Assembly: GCF_036541335.1 (NCBI RefSeq)
Contig: NZ_JAZHBO010000001.1
Coordinates: 248,001 to 312,000 of the forward strand
From: Aquilutibacter rugosus
Lineage (GTDB): Bacteria > Pseudomonadota > Gammaproteobacteria > Xanthomonadales > Xanthomonadaceae
Reading direction: 5' to 3'
DNA: 64,000 bases
In this document: positions 51,505 through 60,176 of the stretch, piece after piece
How the letters are laid out: every line of letters begins with the position of its first letter
Position numbering within the stretch: the first letter of the stretch is position 1
Notes under the pieces: generated by a model
The model's input: only the letters and a program-made list of their open reading frames with translations
The model's database searches: none
Told to the model about the DNA's origin: nothing
Position numbers and translations under genes: made by a program

Positions 51505-52845
51505 TCATGATAACTGATCCGCTCCGGAAGGACCCGACGCTGCCGTTTGTTCGGACGCGTTGGCATTGGAAATCGCATCGAGACGAATGCGATTGGCGAA
51601 CAGCGAAAACGCCAGCATGCCGGCCAAACCGTTGGCCCGCCGAATCCACTCCGGCATCCAGCGCGCCGGTTGCAGCACGCCATCGCGGAACAGCGGCTCG
51701 AAACGCCGCACATCATCGAGCGTCATTTTGCCGGCAAACAGCCAGCGACACAGATGCAATTCCTGTTGCCGCAACGCGACCCGGAAGAACGTGTGCACAT
51801 CGACCAGTCCGCGCAGGTACACGGTGTCTTTGGTGAAGGCATGACCACCGCTCGTCGGGACGCCGCGGAATACGCGCTGGGCACTGGCGAAACTTTCGTC
51901 GTCGGTCTGACCCATGGCGCGGAAATAACGGAATACTTCGACGAAATCAGCCCCATCGAGAGCGCGGCTGACGGCTTCGATGCGCAGGCTGAGGCGCTTC
52001 ATGCGGCCAATATCAATACTGCCGGTGATCTGCTCGGCAAAAGTAGCCAGCCCCTCCTGCGTGGCGGTGACGCGCGGCGAGCTCAGACCGAGAGATGGCA
52101 GGTTGGTCTGCAGACGACCGTTCAGGGCCGTCAGTGAATGGACAAACGCCTCGTGCTGGAGCAGTTGGTGCTTGTCGTAGTCGGTGAACTTGGCGGTGCT
52201 GCGCAGGCGGATGCGAGTGGCGCCGGCGGCGGCCTTGGCCAACATCGAAGGATCGGTCTCGACGGTGATCACGCGGCCGTCGAAATAGTCATCGAGCTCA
52301 CGCTGCAGCTGCAGCTGCAGCGCAATCGCCGAGATTTCGACGGTTTCCTGCGGAGACATCAGCTCGTGGTCGAGCTCATCGGCAATGCTGATGAAGTGCT
52401 GGGCGGCCTCGCGGGTGGTCGGGCCGTGCCCGGGCAAGGCCTCTAAGGGACCACCATAGAGTTGCAGCGAGAGGGGCGTGGCCTGCGGGGTGCCCAAGGC
52501 CTCGAGGAACTGCGCGGCCACCATCCAGGAGCGTGAGGATTCCGACAAATAACGGCCGATGGGATGGTCTTCGTCCGATTCCTTGTCAATCTGTTCCAGC
52601 TCGCGACGAATGGCGCTGAAATCGTGGCGCGGATATTCGACCTGCGGGTTGGTGAAACGACCGGCGTTGAACTCGGCAAAGGTCGCGTCCTGCACTTCGA
52701 CGGGCCAGCTGGCGAGCTCAAGGATGCGAAGACTGCGGGCCACCTTGGTCATGCGATCATCGAGCGCCAGGTGGTGGGCAATATCGAGACGCGTATCGGC
52801 CCCCGTGTGCGGCAGGCCCATGTTGCGGTTGCGCTCAGCGTTCAT
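51505..52845 (-). CDS. QEGLA-motif (DUF1704) protein, putative metallocarboxypeptidase fold
   Basis: A 446-residue protein of the DUF1704 family, often labelled flavohemoglobin expression-modulating QEGLA motif protein. The predicted metal site is His231-Glu232-x3-His236 in QHEAFVHSL, with Glu264 in TQEGLATFAE as the third ligand. The animal homologues (MATCAP/KIAA0895) are tubulin carboxypeptidases with the same HExxxH motif; a peptidase role in bacteria is inference. Its start overlaps the rsgA stop by 11 bp, so the two genes are coupled. Confidence 0.87.
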   Translation of the reverse strand: MNAERNRNMGLPHTGADTRLDIAHHLALDDRMTKVARSLRILELASWPVEVQDATFAEFNAGRFTNPQVEYPRHDFSAIRRELEQIDKESDEDHPIGRYLSESSRSWMVAAQFLEALGTPQATPLSLQLYGGPLEALPGHGPTTREAAQHFISIADELDHELMSPQETVEISAIALQLQLQRELDDYFDGRVITVETDPSMLAKAAAGATRIRLRSTAKFTDYDKHQLLQHEAFVHSLTALNGRLQTNLPSLGLSSPRVTATQEGLATFAEQITGSIDIGRMKRLSLRIEAVSRALDGADFVEVFRYFRAMGQTDDESFASAQRVFRGVPTSGGHAFTKDTVYLRGLVDVHTFFRVALRQQELHLCRWLFAGKMTLDDVRRFEPLFRDGVLQPARWMPEWIRRANGLAGMLAFSLFANRIRLDAISNANASEQTAASGPSGADQLS

Positions 52846-53935
52846 ATTTTGACTTCTGCCGCTTGTTCACCGGCTTGGTCAACACCTTGGCCTGCGCCTG
52901 CTGTTCAAGCCGTACCGCCTGCTGATCCTGGGCGCGGCGAATTTCGCCCTGCAATTTGCGGTAATTTTCCATGCGCGCCGGATCCAGCTCACCGCGCTCC
53001 AGCGCTGCCCGTATCGCGCAACCCGGCTCGGCAACATGGCGGCAGTCGCGGAACTTGCATTGCGCCGCCAGCGACTCGACATCATCAAAGGTGGTGCCGA
53101 GTTCTTCGTCACCGGTGGGTTTGAGTTCGCGCATGCCGGGCGTATCAATCAGGCACGCGCCGTTACCGAGCGGAATCAGATGGCGATAGGTCGTGGTGTG
53201 TTTGCCGCGCGAATCGTGGCTACGCACCTCGTTGGTGCGCATGCGCTGCTCGCCGATCAGGGCATTGGTCAAGGTCGATTTGCCGACACCGCTGGATCCG
53301 ACCAGCACGGCGGTGATGCCTTCGTGCAGGTATTGCGACATGACGGACACCGCTGTGGAATCTTTGGCATTGAGTGCGTGCCAGCTGATGCCCTGGGACT
53401 CCAGCTGCTGCTGCACGGTGGCAAACACATCGGCAGCGACTTGCTGTTTGTCGGCCTTGGTGAACAGCACGACGATCCGATCGGCCGCACCGACCAGCAT
53501 CAGGTAGCGCTCGAGTCGGCGGGCGTTGAAATCCAGATCCAGGCCGACCACCACAAACACCACGTCAATGTTGGCGGCGATCAGCTGTTGCTTGAAGTGC
53601 TCGCCGGCTGCGGCGCGCTTAATGACGTTGCGACGAGGCAGCATCGCCACGATTTGCGGGCGATGCAGGTCCAGCACTTTGAGCAGGACCCAGTCGCCGA
53701 CACAGGCGCGCTGCTCGGGCGGACAGCGGGGTTTCTGCCAATCGGGGAGTGAGTCGACGGCGGCGGTTTCATCGGGCCCGGTGGCCACGACATAACCGCT
53801 GCGGTGCTGTTCGACAACGCGGCCAATGGCGGTGTCGGGATGGTCCTGCAGCACGGCAGTCCAGTCCGCCGGCAACTGATCCGGACGGGCGGCAGGCCAG
53901 CCCATGGTTCGCAGGGCGGCGTAATCGGTGCTCAA
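52835..53935 (-). CDS. rsgA: Ribosome small-subunit biogenesis GTPase RsgA
   Basis: A 366-residue circularly permuted GTPase. An N-terminal OB-fold of about 100 residues is followed by the G4-like FTKAD, then G1 GSSGVGKSTLTNAL and G3 DTPGM, and a C-terminal zinc-binding domain with CKFRDCRHVAEPGCAI. RsgA checks maturation of the 30S decoding centre. It is longer than E. coli RsgA (350). It is divergent from the aminotransferase gene. Confidence 0.95.
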   Translation of the reverse strand: MSTDYAALRTMGWPAARPDQLPADWTAVLQDHPDTAIGRVVEQHRSGYVVATGPDETAAVDSLPDWQKPRCPPEQRACVGDWVLLKVLDLHRPQIVAMLPRRNVIKRAAAGEHFKQQLIAANIDVVFVVVGLDLDFNARRLERYLMLVGAADRIVVLFTKADKQQVAADVFATVQQQLESQGISWHALNAKDSTAVSVMSQYLHEGITAVLVGSSGVGKSTLTNALIGEQRMRTNEVRSHDSRGKHTTTYRHLIPLGNGACLIDTPGMRELKPTGDEELGTTFDDVESLAAQCKFRDCRHVAEPGCAIRAALERGELDPARMENYRKLQGEIRRAQDQQAVRLEQQAQAKVLTKPVNKRQKSKYER

Positions 53936-54037
53936 ACGGTGACAAGCGGGTCGGCCATTGTCCTCATTCTAGTCGCTAAAGTGGCGAAAAACTGCCCTTT
54001 ACGCTATCGTTTTCGGATTGTTTCCGATGTCACTGCA

Positions 54038-55300
54038 ATGGCCTTCCTACCAATCGGCATCCGCACCCGCCTGGGTGAGGTCCGTTATGAAATTCGCGGC
54101 GAGCTCGCTGCCCGCGCCCATGAGCTCGAATCGCAAGGGCAATCGCTGATCAAACTCAACATCGGTAACCCCGGTGCGTTCGGCTTTCGCGCGCCCGAAC
54201 ATTTGCAGCATGCCATTGCCGATCACATGGACGGCACCGACCCGTACACGCATCAGCAGGGCCTTCCTGCCGCGCGCGAGGCCGTGGCTGCGTACTACCG
54301 CGAACAGCGCGGGCAACAGGACATCACAGCCGAGCGCGTCTATATCGGCAACGGTGTCAGCGAGCTCATCGACATCAGCCTGCGCGCCCTGCTCAATCCC
54401 GGCGACGAGGTGCTGCTGCCCTCGCCCGACTATCCGTTGTGGTCCGCCGCCACCATCTTAAACGATGGCCGACCGGTCTATTACTCGTGCCGCCCCGAGA
54501 ACGGGTTCCAGCCTGATCCGGAACAAATGGAATCACTGGTCTCCAGCCGTACACGCGCCATCGTGCTGATCAATCCGAACAATCCTACGGGTGCGGTGTA
54601 CTCGCGCGAAACCCTGCAGGCGATTGTCGGCATCGCGCGCCGGCACGGACTGATGATCCTGGCCGACGAGATCTACGACCACATCACCTATGACGGTGCC
54701 GAGTTCATCCCGGTCGCGACTCTGTGTGGCGACGAGGTGCCGTGTCTGTCGTTCGGCGGCCTGTCCAAGGTCCACCGCGCCTGTGGCTGGCGCGTCGGCT
54801 GGGCGGCACTGTCGGGCGATTCGGTGCGTCTGTCGCAATACGTGCGCGCCCTCAACCTGCTGAGTGCGCTGCGCCTGTGCGCCAACGTGCCGGGCCAATT
54901 TGCCGTCCAGGCGGCGCTGCAAGGCGAGGACACCATCACGGCCCTGTGCCGCCCCGGCGGTCGCCTGTTCGAGGCCCGTGCCATCGTTCGCGATGCCGTC
55001 CGCCAATCGCCGCATATGTCGCTGGTGACGCCGATGGCGGCCATGTACGCCTTCCCGTCCGTTGTCGGTGCTGCAGGTATCGGCTTTGACGATCACCGCT
55101 TTGCGCTGGAGCTGCTGGAGCGCCACTCCGTGCTGCTCGCACCCGGCAGTAGCTTTAACGTGCCTTACCGCAACCACTTCCGCGTGACCTTGCTGCCGCC
55201 ACCCGAGCAGTTGCGCGTGGTCTTTGAGCGGATTGACGCCTTGCTGCACGAGTACGCCGAGCGCAACGGCGGCAATCGCCATACGAGCGCCGTGGCATGA
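54038..55300 (+). CDS. AlaA-like PLP-dependent aminotransferase
   Basis: A 420-residue class I aminotransferase. Marks are LNIGNPGAFGFRAPEHL near 40-57, NNPTGAVYSRETL, DEIYDHITYDG and the PLP lysine in SFGGLSKVHRACGWRVGW. The pattern is nearest E. coli AlaA, a glutamate-pyruvate aminotransferase that makes alanine; substrate range is not certain. The ATG at 54038 is preferred because the ORF upstream overlaps the divergent rsgA gene. It overlaps the SGNH gene by 4 bp. Confidence 0.93.
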   Translation: MAFLPIGIRTRLGEVRYEIRGELAARAHELESQGQSLIKLNIGNPGAFGFRAPEHLQHAIADHMDGTDPYTHQQGLPAAREAVAAYYREQRGQQDITAERVYIGNGVSELIDISLRALLNPGDEVLLPSPDYPLWSAATILNDGRPVYYSCRPENGFQPDPEQMESLVSSRTRAIVLINPNNPTGAVYSRETLQAIVGIARRHGLMILADEIYDHITYDGAEFIPVATLCGDEVPCLSFGGLSKVHRACGWRVGWAALSGDSVRLSQYVRALNLLSALRLCANVPGQFAVQAALQGEDTITALCRPGGRLFEARAIVRDAVRQSPHMSLVTPMAAMYAFPSVVGAAGIGFDDHRFALELLERHSVLLAPGSSFNVPYRNHFRVTLLPPPEQLRVVFERIDALLHEYAERNGGNRHTSAVA

Positions 55301-55947
55301 GCCGCGAAGACGCCCGCAGCTATCTGGCACTGGGCGACAGCTACACCATCGGCGAAGGCGTCGAGGGCGGCGAACGCTGGACCTCGCAGCTGGTGATGCG
55401 CCTGCGGGCGTTGGACGTCAGCGTGGCCTTCCCCCGCACGGTGGCGACCACCGGCTGGACCTGCGAGGAACTGGAACAGGCCATGGACTCGGCGCGTCCG
55501 CCGCTGGAACCTGGCTATGACATGGTCAGCTTGCTGATTGGCGTCAACGATCAGTATCGCCAGTACGATCCCGCCGCGTATCCGGGCCGTTTCGCACGCC
55601 TGCTGGAACGGGCGATTGCCCTGGCCGATGGCCATGCCGAACGCGTGCTGGTCCTGAGCATTCCGGACTGGGGCGTCACGCCCTTTGCCGCGGCGCTAGA
55701 GCCGCCACGCGACCCGGCGCAGATTGCCGCCGAGCTCGATCAGTACAACGCCACCGCTGCCGGCCTGGCCGCGGAGCACGGCGCGCACTTTGTGGACTGC
55801 TCGGATCTGAGCCGCGCAATGTGCGCCGATCCGGCCAACCTGTCTGCCGATGCCCTGCACCCCGGCGCCCCCGTCTATACCGCCTGGGCCGACCGCGCCC
55901 TGCCCGCCGCACTGAAAATCGTGGGTGCCAATCCCGCTGCGCCTTGA
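55297..55947 (+). CDS. SGNH/GDSL-family hydrolase
   Basis: A 216-residue cytoplasmic hydrolase with the SGNH blocks: catalytic Ser14 in LGDSYTIGEG, block III in LLIGVNDQYRQ (Asn), and the catalytic Asp185 and His188 in DALHPG. There is no signal peptide, so it is not a typical secreted lipase. The ester substrate is unknown. It is coupled to the aminotransferase by an ATGA overlap. Confidence 0.9.
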   Translation: MSREDARSYLALGDSYTIGEGVEGGERWTSQLVMRLRALDVSVAFPRTVATTGWTCEELEQAMDSARPPLEPGYDMVSLLIGVNDQYRQYDPAAYPGRFARLLERAIALADGHAERVLVLSIPDWGVTPFAAALEPPRDPAQIAAELDQYNATAAGLAAEHGAHFVDCSDLSRAMCADPANLSADALHPGAPVYTAWADRALPAALKIVGANPAAP

Positions 55948-56008
55948 AACGCCGCCTGTTTGCCCCGAACTTGCACTGTATACCGCTGACTGCACAAAGA
56001 GACAAACC

Positions 56009-56935
56009 ATGTCGCTAGATCCCAATACCCGCGCCCGCATTGAATCGCTGCTGCAGGAACACCCCGTTCTTCTGTTCATGAAGGGCGAACCGAACGCCCC
56101 GCAGTGCGGCTTTTCTGCCAAGGCCGTAGCGGCCCTGCGCGAGGTCGGCACCCCGTTTGGCCATGTGGATGTGCTGTCCGACCCCGAAATCCGCGAGGGC
56201 ATCAAAGCCTTTGGCGACTGGCCGACGATTCCGCAGCTCTACATTCACGGCGAGCTGGTCGGCGGCAGCGACATCATCGAACAGATGACGAACTCGGGTG
56301 AACTGCACGGCGTGCTCGGCTTGCCGGTGCCGGATCGCACCCCGCCGGCCATCACCATCACGCCTGCAGCGGCCAAGATCATCGGCGAATCGCTGCAAAG
56401 CGCTGGCGCCAGCTATGCGCTGCAGATTGATGTGGACAGCAACTTCCAGTCGCGCCTGCAGTTGGCACCCGCAGACCCGGCCGCCATCGCCAGCACCTCC
56501 GAAGGCATCCGCGCCCAGTTCAGCCTGGCCGCTGCCCAACGCGCCAAGGGCCTGGTGATTGACTGGGTAGATGACGAACGGGGCCGCGGTCTGGTCATCG
56601 AGAATCCGAACGCACCGCAGGCGGTGCAGTCGCTGTCGGTCACTGATGCCGCCGCTCAACTCGAAGCCGGCGAAATCACCGTGATTGATGTGCGCCCCGC
56701 CGACGAACGTCAGCTGGCCCGCCTGAACCAGCCGTTCCTGACCCTGGATGACGGCCTCGAGCCACTGCTGGCTCTGCCCAAGGACACCCGTCTGGCCTTC
56801 CTGTGCCATACCGGACGCCGTTCGCTGCAGGCCGCCGAGCAGTTCCGCGATCAGGGCTTTACGCAAGTGGCCAATATCGAAGGTGGCATCGAAGCCTGGT
56901 CGCAACAGGTGGACTCGGACATCCCGCGCTACTGA
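56009..56935 (+). CDS. Grx4 monothiol glutaredoxin / A-type-like / rhodanese fusion
   Basis: A 308-residue three-domain protein. Residues 1-108 are a Grx4 monothiol glutaredoxin with the CGFS motif (Cys33) and WPTIPQLYI. Residues 114-203 resemble the A-type (IscA/HesB) fold (ITITPAAAKIIGESL, strands, GLVIENPNAP), but all three Cys ligands are missing. Residues 209-305 form a rhodanese domain with the catalytic Cys266 in FLCHTGRRS. CGFS glutaredoxins carry Fe-S clusters, and rhodaneses move sulfane sulfur, so it is probably an Fe-S trafficking protein. The start at 56009 has AAGAGA upstream. Confidence 0.9.
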   Translation: MSLDPNTRARIESLLQEHPVLLFMKGEPNAPQCGFSAKAVAALREVGTPFGHVDVLSDPEIREGIKAFGDWPTIPQLYIHGELVGGSDIIEQMTNSGELHGVLGLPVPDRTPPAITITPAAAKIIGESLQSAGASYALQIDVDSNFQSRLQLAPADPAAIASTSEGIRAQFSLAAAQRAKGLVIDWVDDERGRGLVIENPNAPQAVQSLSVTDAAAQLEAGEITVIDVRPADERQLARLNQPFLTLDDGLEPLLALPKDTRLAFLCHTGRRSLQAAEQFRDQGFTQVANIEGGIEAWSQQVDSDIPRY

Positions 56936-57039
56936 GTCACGGGCGGTTTGCAGGGCCGCATGCAGGACCTTTGGCATAGTCAACTAGCATTCAGGTTCTG
57001 CTAGCGTAGACGGATCCCCTTTTAGGAATCCGAGTCCCG

Positions 57040-58449
57040 ATGACTGCCCGTTTCCCATCGCGTCTGCTACTGGCCTTAGCCACTACGGCGGCTCTGGCCG
57101 GCTGCGCCACGACGCCGGCGAAAGACGCCGACTCCGCGCCGAAAACGCCCTTTGACGTGGCTGCCGATCCATATGCGTCCACTTATCAGCGCGTTGCTTC
57201 GGCGCCGGTGCTGCTGCGCAATGCCACGGTACTGACCGGTACCGGCACGCGTCTGGACGGTGCGGACGTGCTGATGCGCGACGGCAAGATCGTAGCCGTC
57301 GGTCCGCAGCTCGAGGTGCCGGCTGATGCGCAGACCGTGGACGCCTCCGGTCGCTGGGTCACGCCCGGCCTAATCGACGTGCACTCGCATTTGGGTGTGT
57401 ACGCCTCGCCGGGCATGGAAGCGCATAGCGACGGCAACGAGGCGACCTCGCCGGCCACGGCGCAGGTCTGGGCGGAACACAGCGTGTGGCCGCAGGACCC
57501 GGGGTTTGGCGCTGCACTGGCGGGCGGTATCACCGCGCTGCAGATCCTGCCGGGTTCGGCCAATCTGATTGGCGGTCGCGGCGTTACGCTCAAGAACGTC
57601 GCCGCCACTACCTATCAGGCCATGAAGTTCCCGGGGGCCCCCTGGGGCCTGAAGATGGCCTGCGGTGAAAACCCCAAGCGGGTCTACGGGCAAAAGGGCG
57701 GGCCTTCGACACGGATGGGCAATGTGGCCGGCTACCGCGCTGCCTTTGCCGAAGCCAAGGAGTACCTCCGCAAGCAAACCGGTGATTCGCCGGGTGTGCG
57801 CAATCTCAAGAACGACACGCTGGCAGCCGCGATGAACGGCGACATCCGCGTCCATATCCACTGCTACCGTGCCGATGAAATGGCGATCATGATGGATCTG
57901 GCCAAGGAATTCGGGTTCAAGATCAGTGCCTTCCACCATGGGGTCGAGGCGTACAAGCTCGCCGACCGTCTGGCGCAGGAAAAGATCTGCGGCGCCTTGT
58001 GGGCCGACTGGTGGGGCTTCAAAATGGAATCGTTCGACGGCATCCAGGAAAACATCGCGCTGGTCGATCGCCCGGCCGGTTCGTGCGCCATCGTGCACTC
58101 GGACTCCGCCGAAGGCATCCAACGTCTGAATCAGGAAGCCGCCAAGGTCATGGCCCACGCGCGCCGCATCGGCCTGGAGATCCCGCCCGAACGCGCTATC
58201 CGCTGGCTGACCATGAACCCGGCCACCTCGATGGGCATAGGCCAGCAAACCGGTTCGCTCGAGCCCGGCAAGATGGCCGACGTGGTGCTGTGGAACGGCA
58301 ACCCGTTCTCCTCGTATGCCAAGGCCGATCAGGTCTATGTGGATGGTGCCCGCATGTTCGACCGGGCCGATCCACGCCGGCGTCCGCTATCCGACTTCCA
58401 GCTGGGCACCGCGCCCACGGACCCGAATCTGCAAGGAGGTGCACGATGA
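57040..58449 (+). CDS. Amidohydrolase-family lipoprotein (active metal site)
   Basis: A 469-residue lipoprotein, lipobox LAGC with Cys22. The amidohydrolase barrel has the metal-binding HxH (His115, His117) in GLIDVHSHLG, further ligands in VHIHCYRADE and FHHGVEAYK, and the catalytic Asp in VHSDSAEG. Composite-domain strands close with GIGQQTGSLEPGKMADVVLW. The set fits imidazolonepropionase-like amidohydrolases acting on cyclic amides or dipeptides. It is anchored in the envelope. The next gene overlaps its stop. Confidence 0.9.
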   Translation: MTARFPSRLLLALATTAALAGCATTPAKDADSAPKTPFDVAADPYASTYQRVASAPVLLRNATVLTGTGTRLDGADVLMRDGKIVAVGPQLEVPADAQTVDASGRWVTPGLIDVHSHLGVYASPGMEAHSDGNEATSPATAQVWAEHSVWPQDPGFGAALAGGITALQILPGSANLIGGRGVTLKNVAATTYQAMKFPGAPWGLKMACGENPKRVYGQKGGPSTRMGNVAGYRAAFAEAKEYLRKQTGDSPGVRNLKNDTLAAAMNGDIRVHIHCYRADEMAIMMDLAKEFGFKISAFHHGVEAYKLADRLAQEKICGALWADWWGFKMESFDGIQENIALVDRPAGSCAIVHSDSAEGIQRLNQEAAKVMAHARRIGLEIPPERAIRWLTMNPATSMGIGQQTGSLEPGKMADVVLWNGNPFSSYAKADQVYVDGARMFDRADPRRRPLSDFQLGTAPTDPNLQGGAR

Positions 58450-59726
58450 GCCGCCGTCTGTTGCTCACGGCCCTGCTGCTGGCCGGCGTGTTGGGTGTCC
58501 CCGCTGCGGCGCAGGACTTGCTGATCCGCAATGCCAAGCTGGTCCTGGGTGGTACCGCCACCGCACGCACTGCCGACATCCTGGTCCGCAACGGCAAGAT
58601 CGCGGCCATCGGTAATGGCTTCAGCGGTGCCAACGTGATCGATGCGCAGGGCAAGTTCGTCACGCCTGCGCTGTTCGCCGGCATCACGGACATCGGCGTC
58701 GAGGAAGTCTCCGGCGAACGCAGCACGGTAGACGCCAGCCTGTCCATGGGGCAACGCAACGTCAACCCGATCATCCGCCCCGAGTTCGATGTCACGCTGG
58801 CCTACAACCCCGACTCGGTGCTGATCCCGGTCAACCGTGCCGAAGGCATGGGCTGGTCGCTGCTCTCTGCCGGCGGCGGTGGCGTGTCCTCGATCGTGCT
58901 GGGCCAAGGCGGCGTCGTGCGCCTGCACGGCGACGAAGGCGCGATCGGCCCGCGGGCTCTGTTCGTCGAGCTCGGCAGTGCCGGTGCCGGCGAGTCCGGC
59001 AACTCGCGCGCGGCGCAATGGATGGTGCTGGACCAGCTGCTCGACGAAGTGCGCGGCCGCATCGCTCCCACCTCGCAGTTCGCGCTGCTGACGCCGGCGG
59101 GCCGCGATACCCTTCGCAAGTATTTGAACGGACAGGGCCGCGTGTTTGCTTCGGTGCAGCGCGCCTCGGACATTCGCCAGCTGTTGCGCTGGTCTGCAGC
59201 CAACAAGGTCAAGGTCGCCATTGTCGGCGGTGACGAAGCCTGGAAGGTCGCACCGCAACTCGCCGCCGCCAAGGTGCCGGTGTTCGTCAATGCGCTCAAC
59301 GCCCTACCGTCGAACTTTGATTCGCTGGGTACGCGCCTGGACAATGCGGCGCTGCTGGCCAAGGCCGGCGTGCCGGTGAGCTTCTACTTTGACGACATGC
59401 AATCGCACATGGCCTACAAACTGCGTCAGTTGGCCGGCAATGCCGTCGCCAATGGAATGCGCTGGGAAGACGCCTTCGCCGGCCTCACTACCGTGCCTGC
59501 AGATGCCATGGGGGTCGCGTCTCGGGTTGGCAATGTGGCTGTCGGTCGCGATGCCGATCTGGTCGTCTGGACCGGTGATCCGCTCGATGTGGCCTCGGTC
59601 GCCGAACGCGTGATTATGAGCGGCAAGGACCTGCCCCTACGCTCACGTCAGTCGGAACTGCGCGACCGTTACACCGCACCGCTGCCCGACCCCGCCGCCG
59701 GCCAGTTGCCGCGCGCCTACGACTAA
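58446..59726 (+). CDS. Exported amidohydrolase-like protein without metal-binding histidines
   Basis: A 426-residue exported protein behind a strong GGAGGTG site, overlapping the previous gene by 4 bp (ATGA). A signal peptide ends near residue 22 (PAAAQ). The amidohydrolase fold is clear (DLLIRNAKLVLGG...DILVRNGKIAAIG, and VAVGRDADLVVWTGDPLD at the C-terminus). The HxH position reads Ile80-Thr-Asp82 in VTPALFAGITDIG, and no replacement HxH is seen. It is probably a non-catalytic partner of the upstream enzyme, forming a heteromer. Confidence 0.88.
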   Translation: MSRRLLLTALLLAGVLGVPAAAQDLLIRNAKLVLGGTATARTADILVRNGKIAAIGNGFSGANVIDAQGKFVTPALFAGITDIGVEEVSGERSTVDASLSMGQRNVNPIIRPEFDVTLAYNPDSVLIPVNRAEGMGWSLLSAGGGGVSSIVLGQGGVVRLHGDEGAIGPRALFVELGSAGAGESGNSRAAQWMVLDQLLDEVRGRIAPTSQFALLTPAGRDTLRKYLNGQGRVFASVQRASDIRQLLRWSAANKVKVAIVGGDEAWKVAPQLAAAKVPVFVNALNALPSNFDSLGTRLDNAALLAKAGVPVSFYFDDMQSHMAYKLRQLAGNAVANGMRWEDAFAGLTTVPADAMGVASRVGNVAVGRDADLVVWTGDPLDVASVAERVIMSGKDLPLRSRQSELRDRYTAPLPDPAAGQLPRAYD

Positions 59727-59746
59727 TCGCACTTCACGCTCTTGCC

Positions 59747-59787
59747 ATGCTGACGCCACAAACCGTTAACTCTTGTGGCGTTAGCAT
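59747..59787. terminator. Hairpin after the amidohydrolase pair
   Basis: A 15-bp stem with one G-T pair (59747-59761 with 59773-59787, 11-nt loop) lies 20 bp after the second amidohydrolase stop. There is no T-tract, so Rho-independent termination is uncertain, but the stem is strong. Confidence 0.55.
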
Positions 59788-59831
59788 GTCGCAAAGGCCA
59801 CCGATGGCCATCACGATTTGCAGGAGGCCAC

Positions 59832-60176
59832 ATGCCCACACGCTATTTCATTTCCATTCCGGACGGGGCGCTCGCGCGCGGTGACGATGCGGAACTCTCG
59901 TTCCGTTCCACCGGTGCCGATGGCCTCGCTGCCGAACTGCAAAATGCGTTGAGCTCGCCGGCCTTGTTTGAACGCTGGCGCGCCAAGCAAGCCGATCCCG
60001 ACAATGTCGATGCCTCACTCGGTGCGGTTGACCCGTCGGTGACTGTCAGCGGCGAACAGGATTCGCTGCATATTGATCTGGTTGTGACCTCGTCGATTCC
60101 GGGCACCGTTCTCAAGCACCGCCTGCGTCTGCTGGCGGGTTCGCATTGGGAACTGCGGGATGTGACCGCCGCCTAA
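59832..60176 (+). CDS. Small hypothetical protein
   Basis: A 114-residue soluble protein behind a good AGGAGG site, with the start at 59832 giving MPTRYFISIPDG. There is no signal peptide and no Cys. It is mostly beta-strand, ending HRLRLLAGSHWELRDVTAA, and I do not recognise the family. Its stop abuts the convergent glutamate-cysteine ligase gene with no gap. Confidence 0.7.
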   Translation: MPTRYFISIPDGALARGDDAELSFRSTGADGLAAELQNALSSPALFERWRAKQADPDNVDASLGAVDPSVTVSGEQDSLHIDLVVTSSIPGTVLKHRLRLLAGSHWELRDVTAA

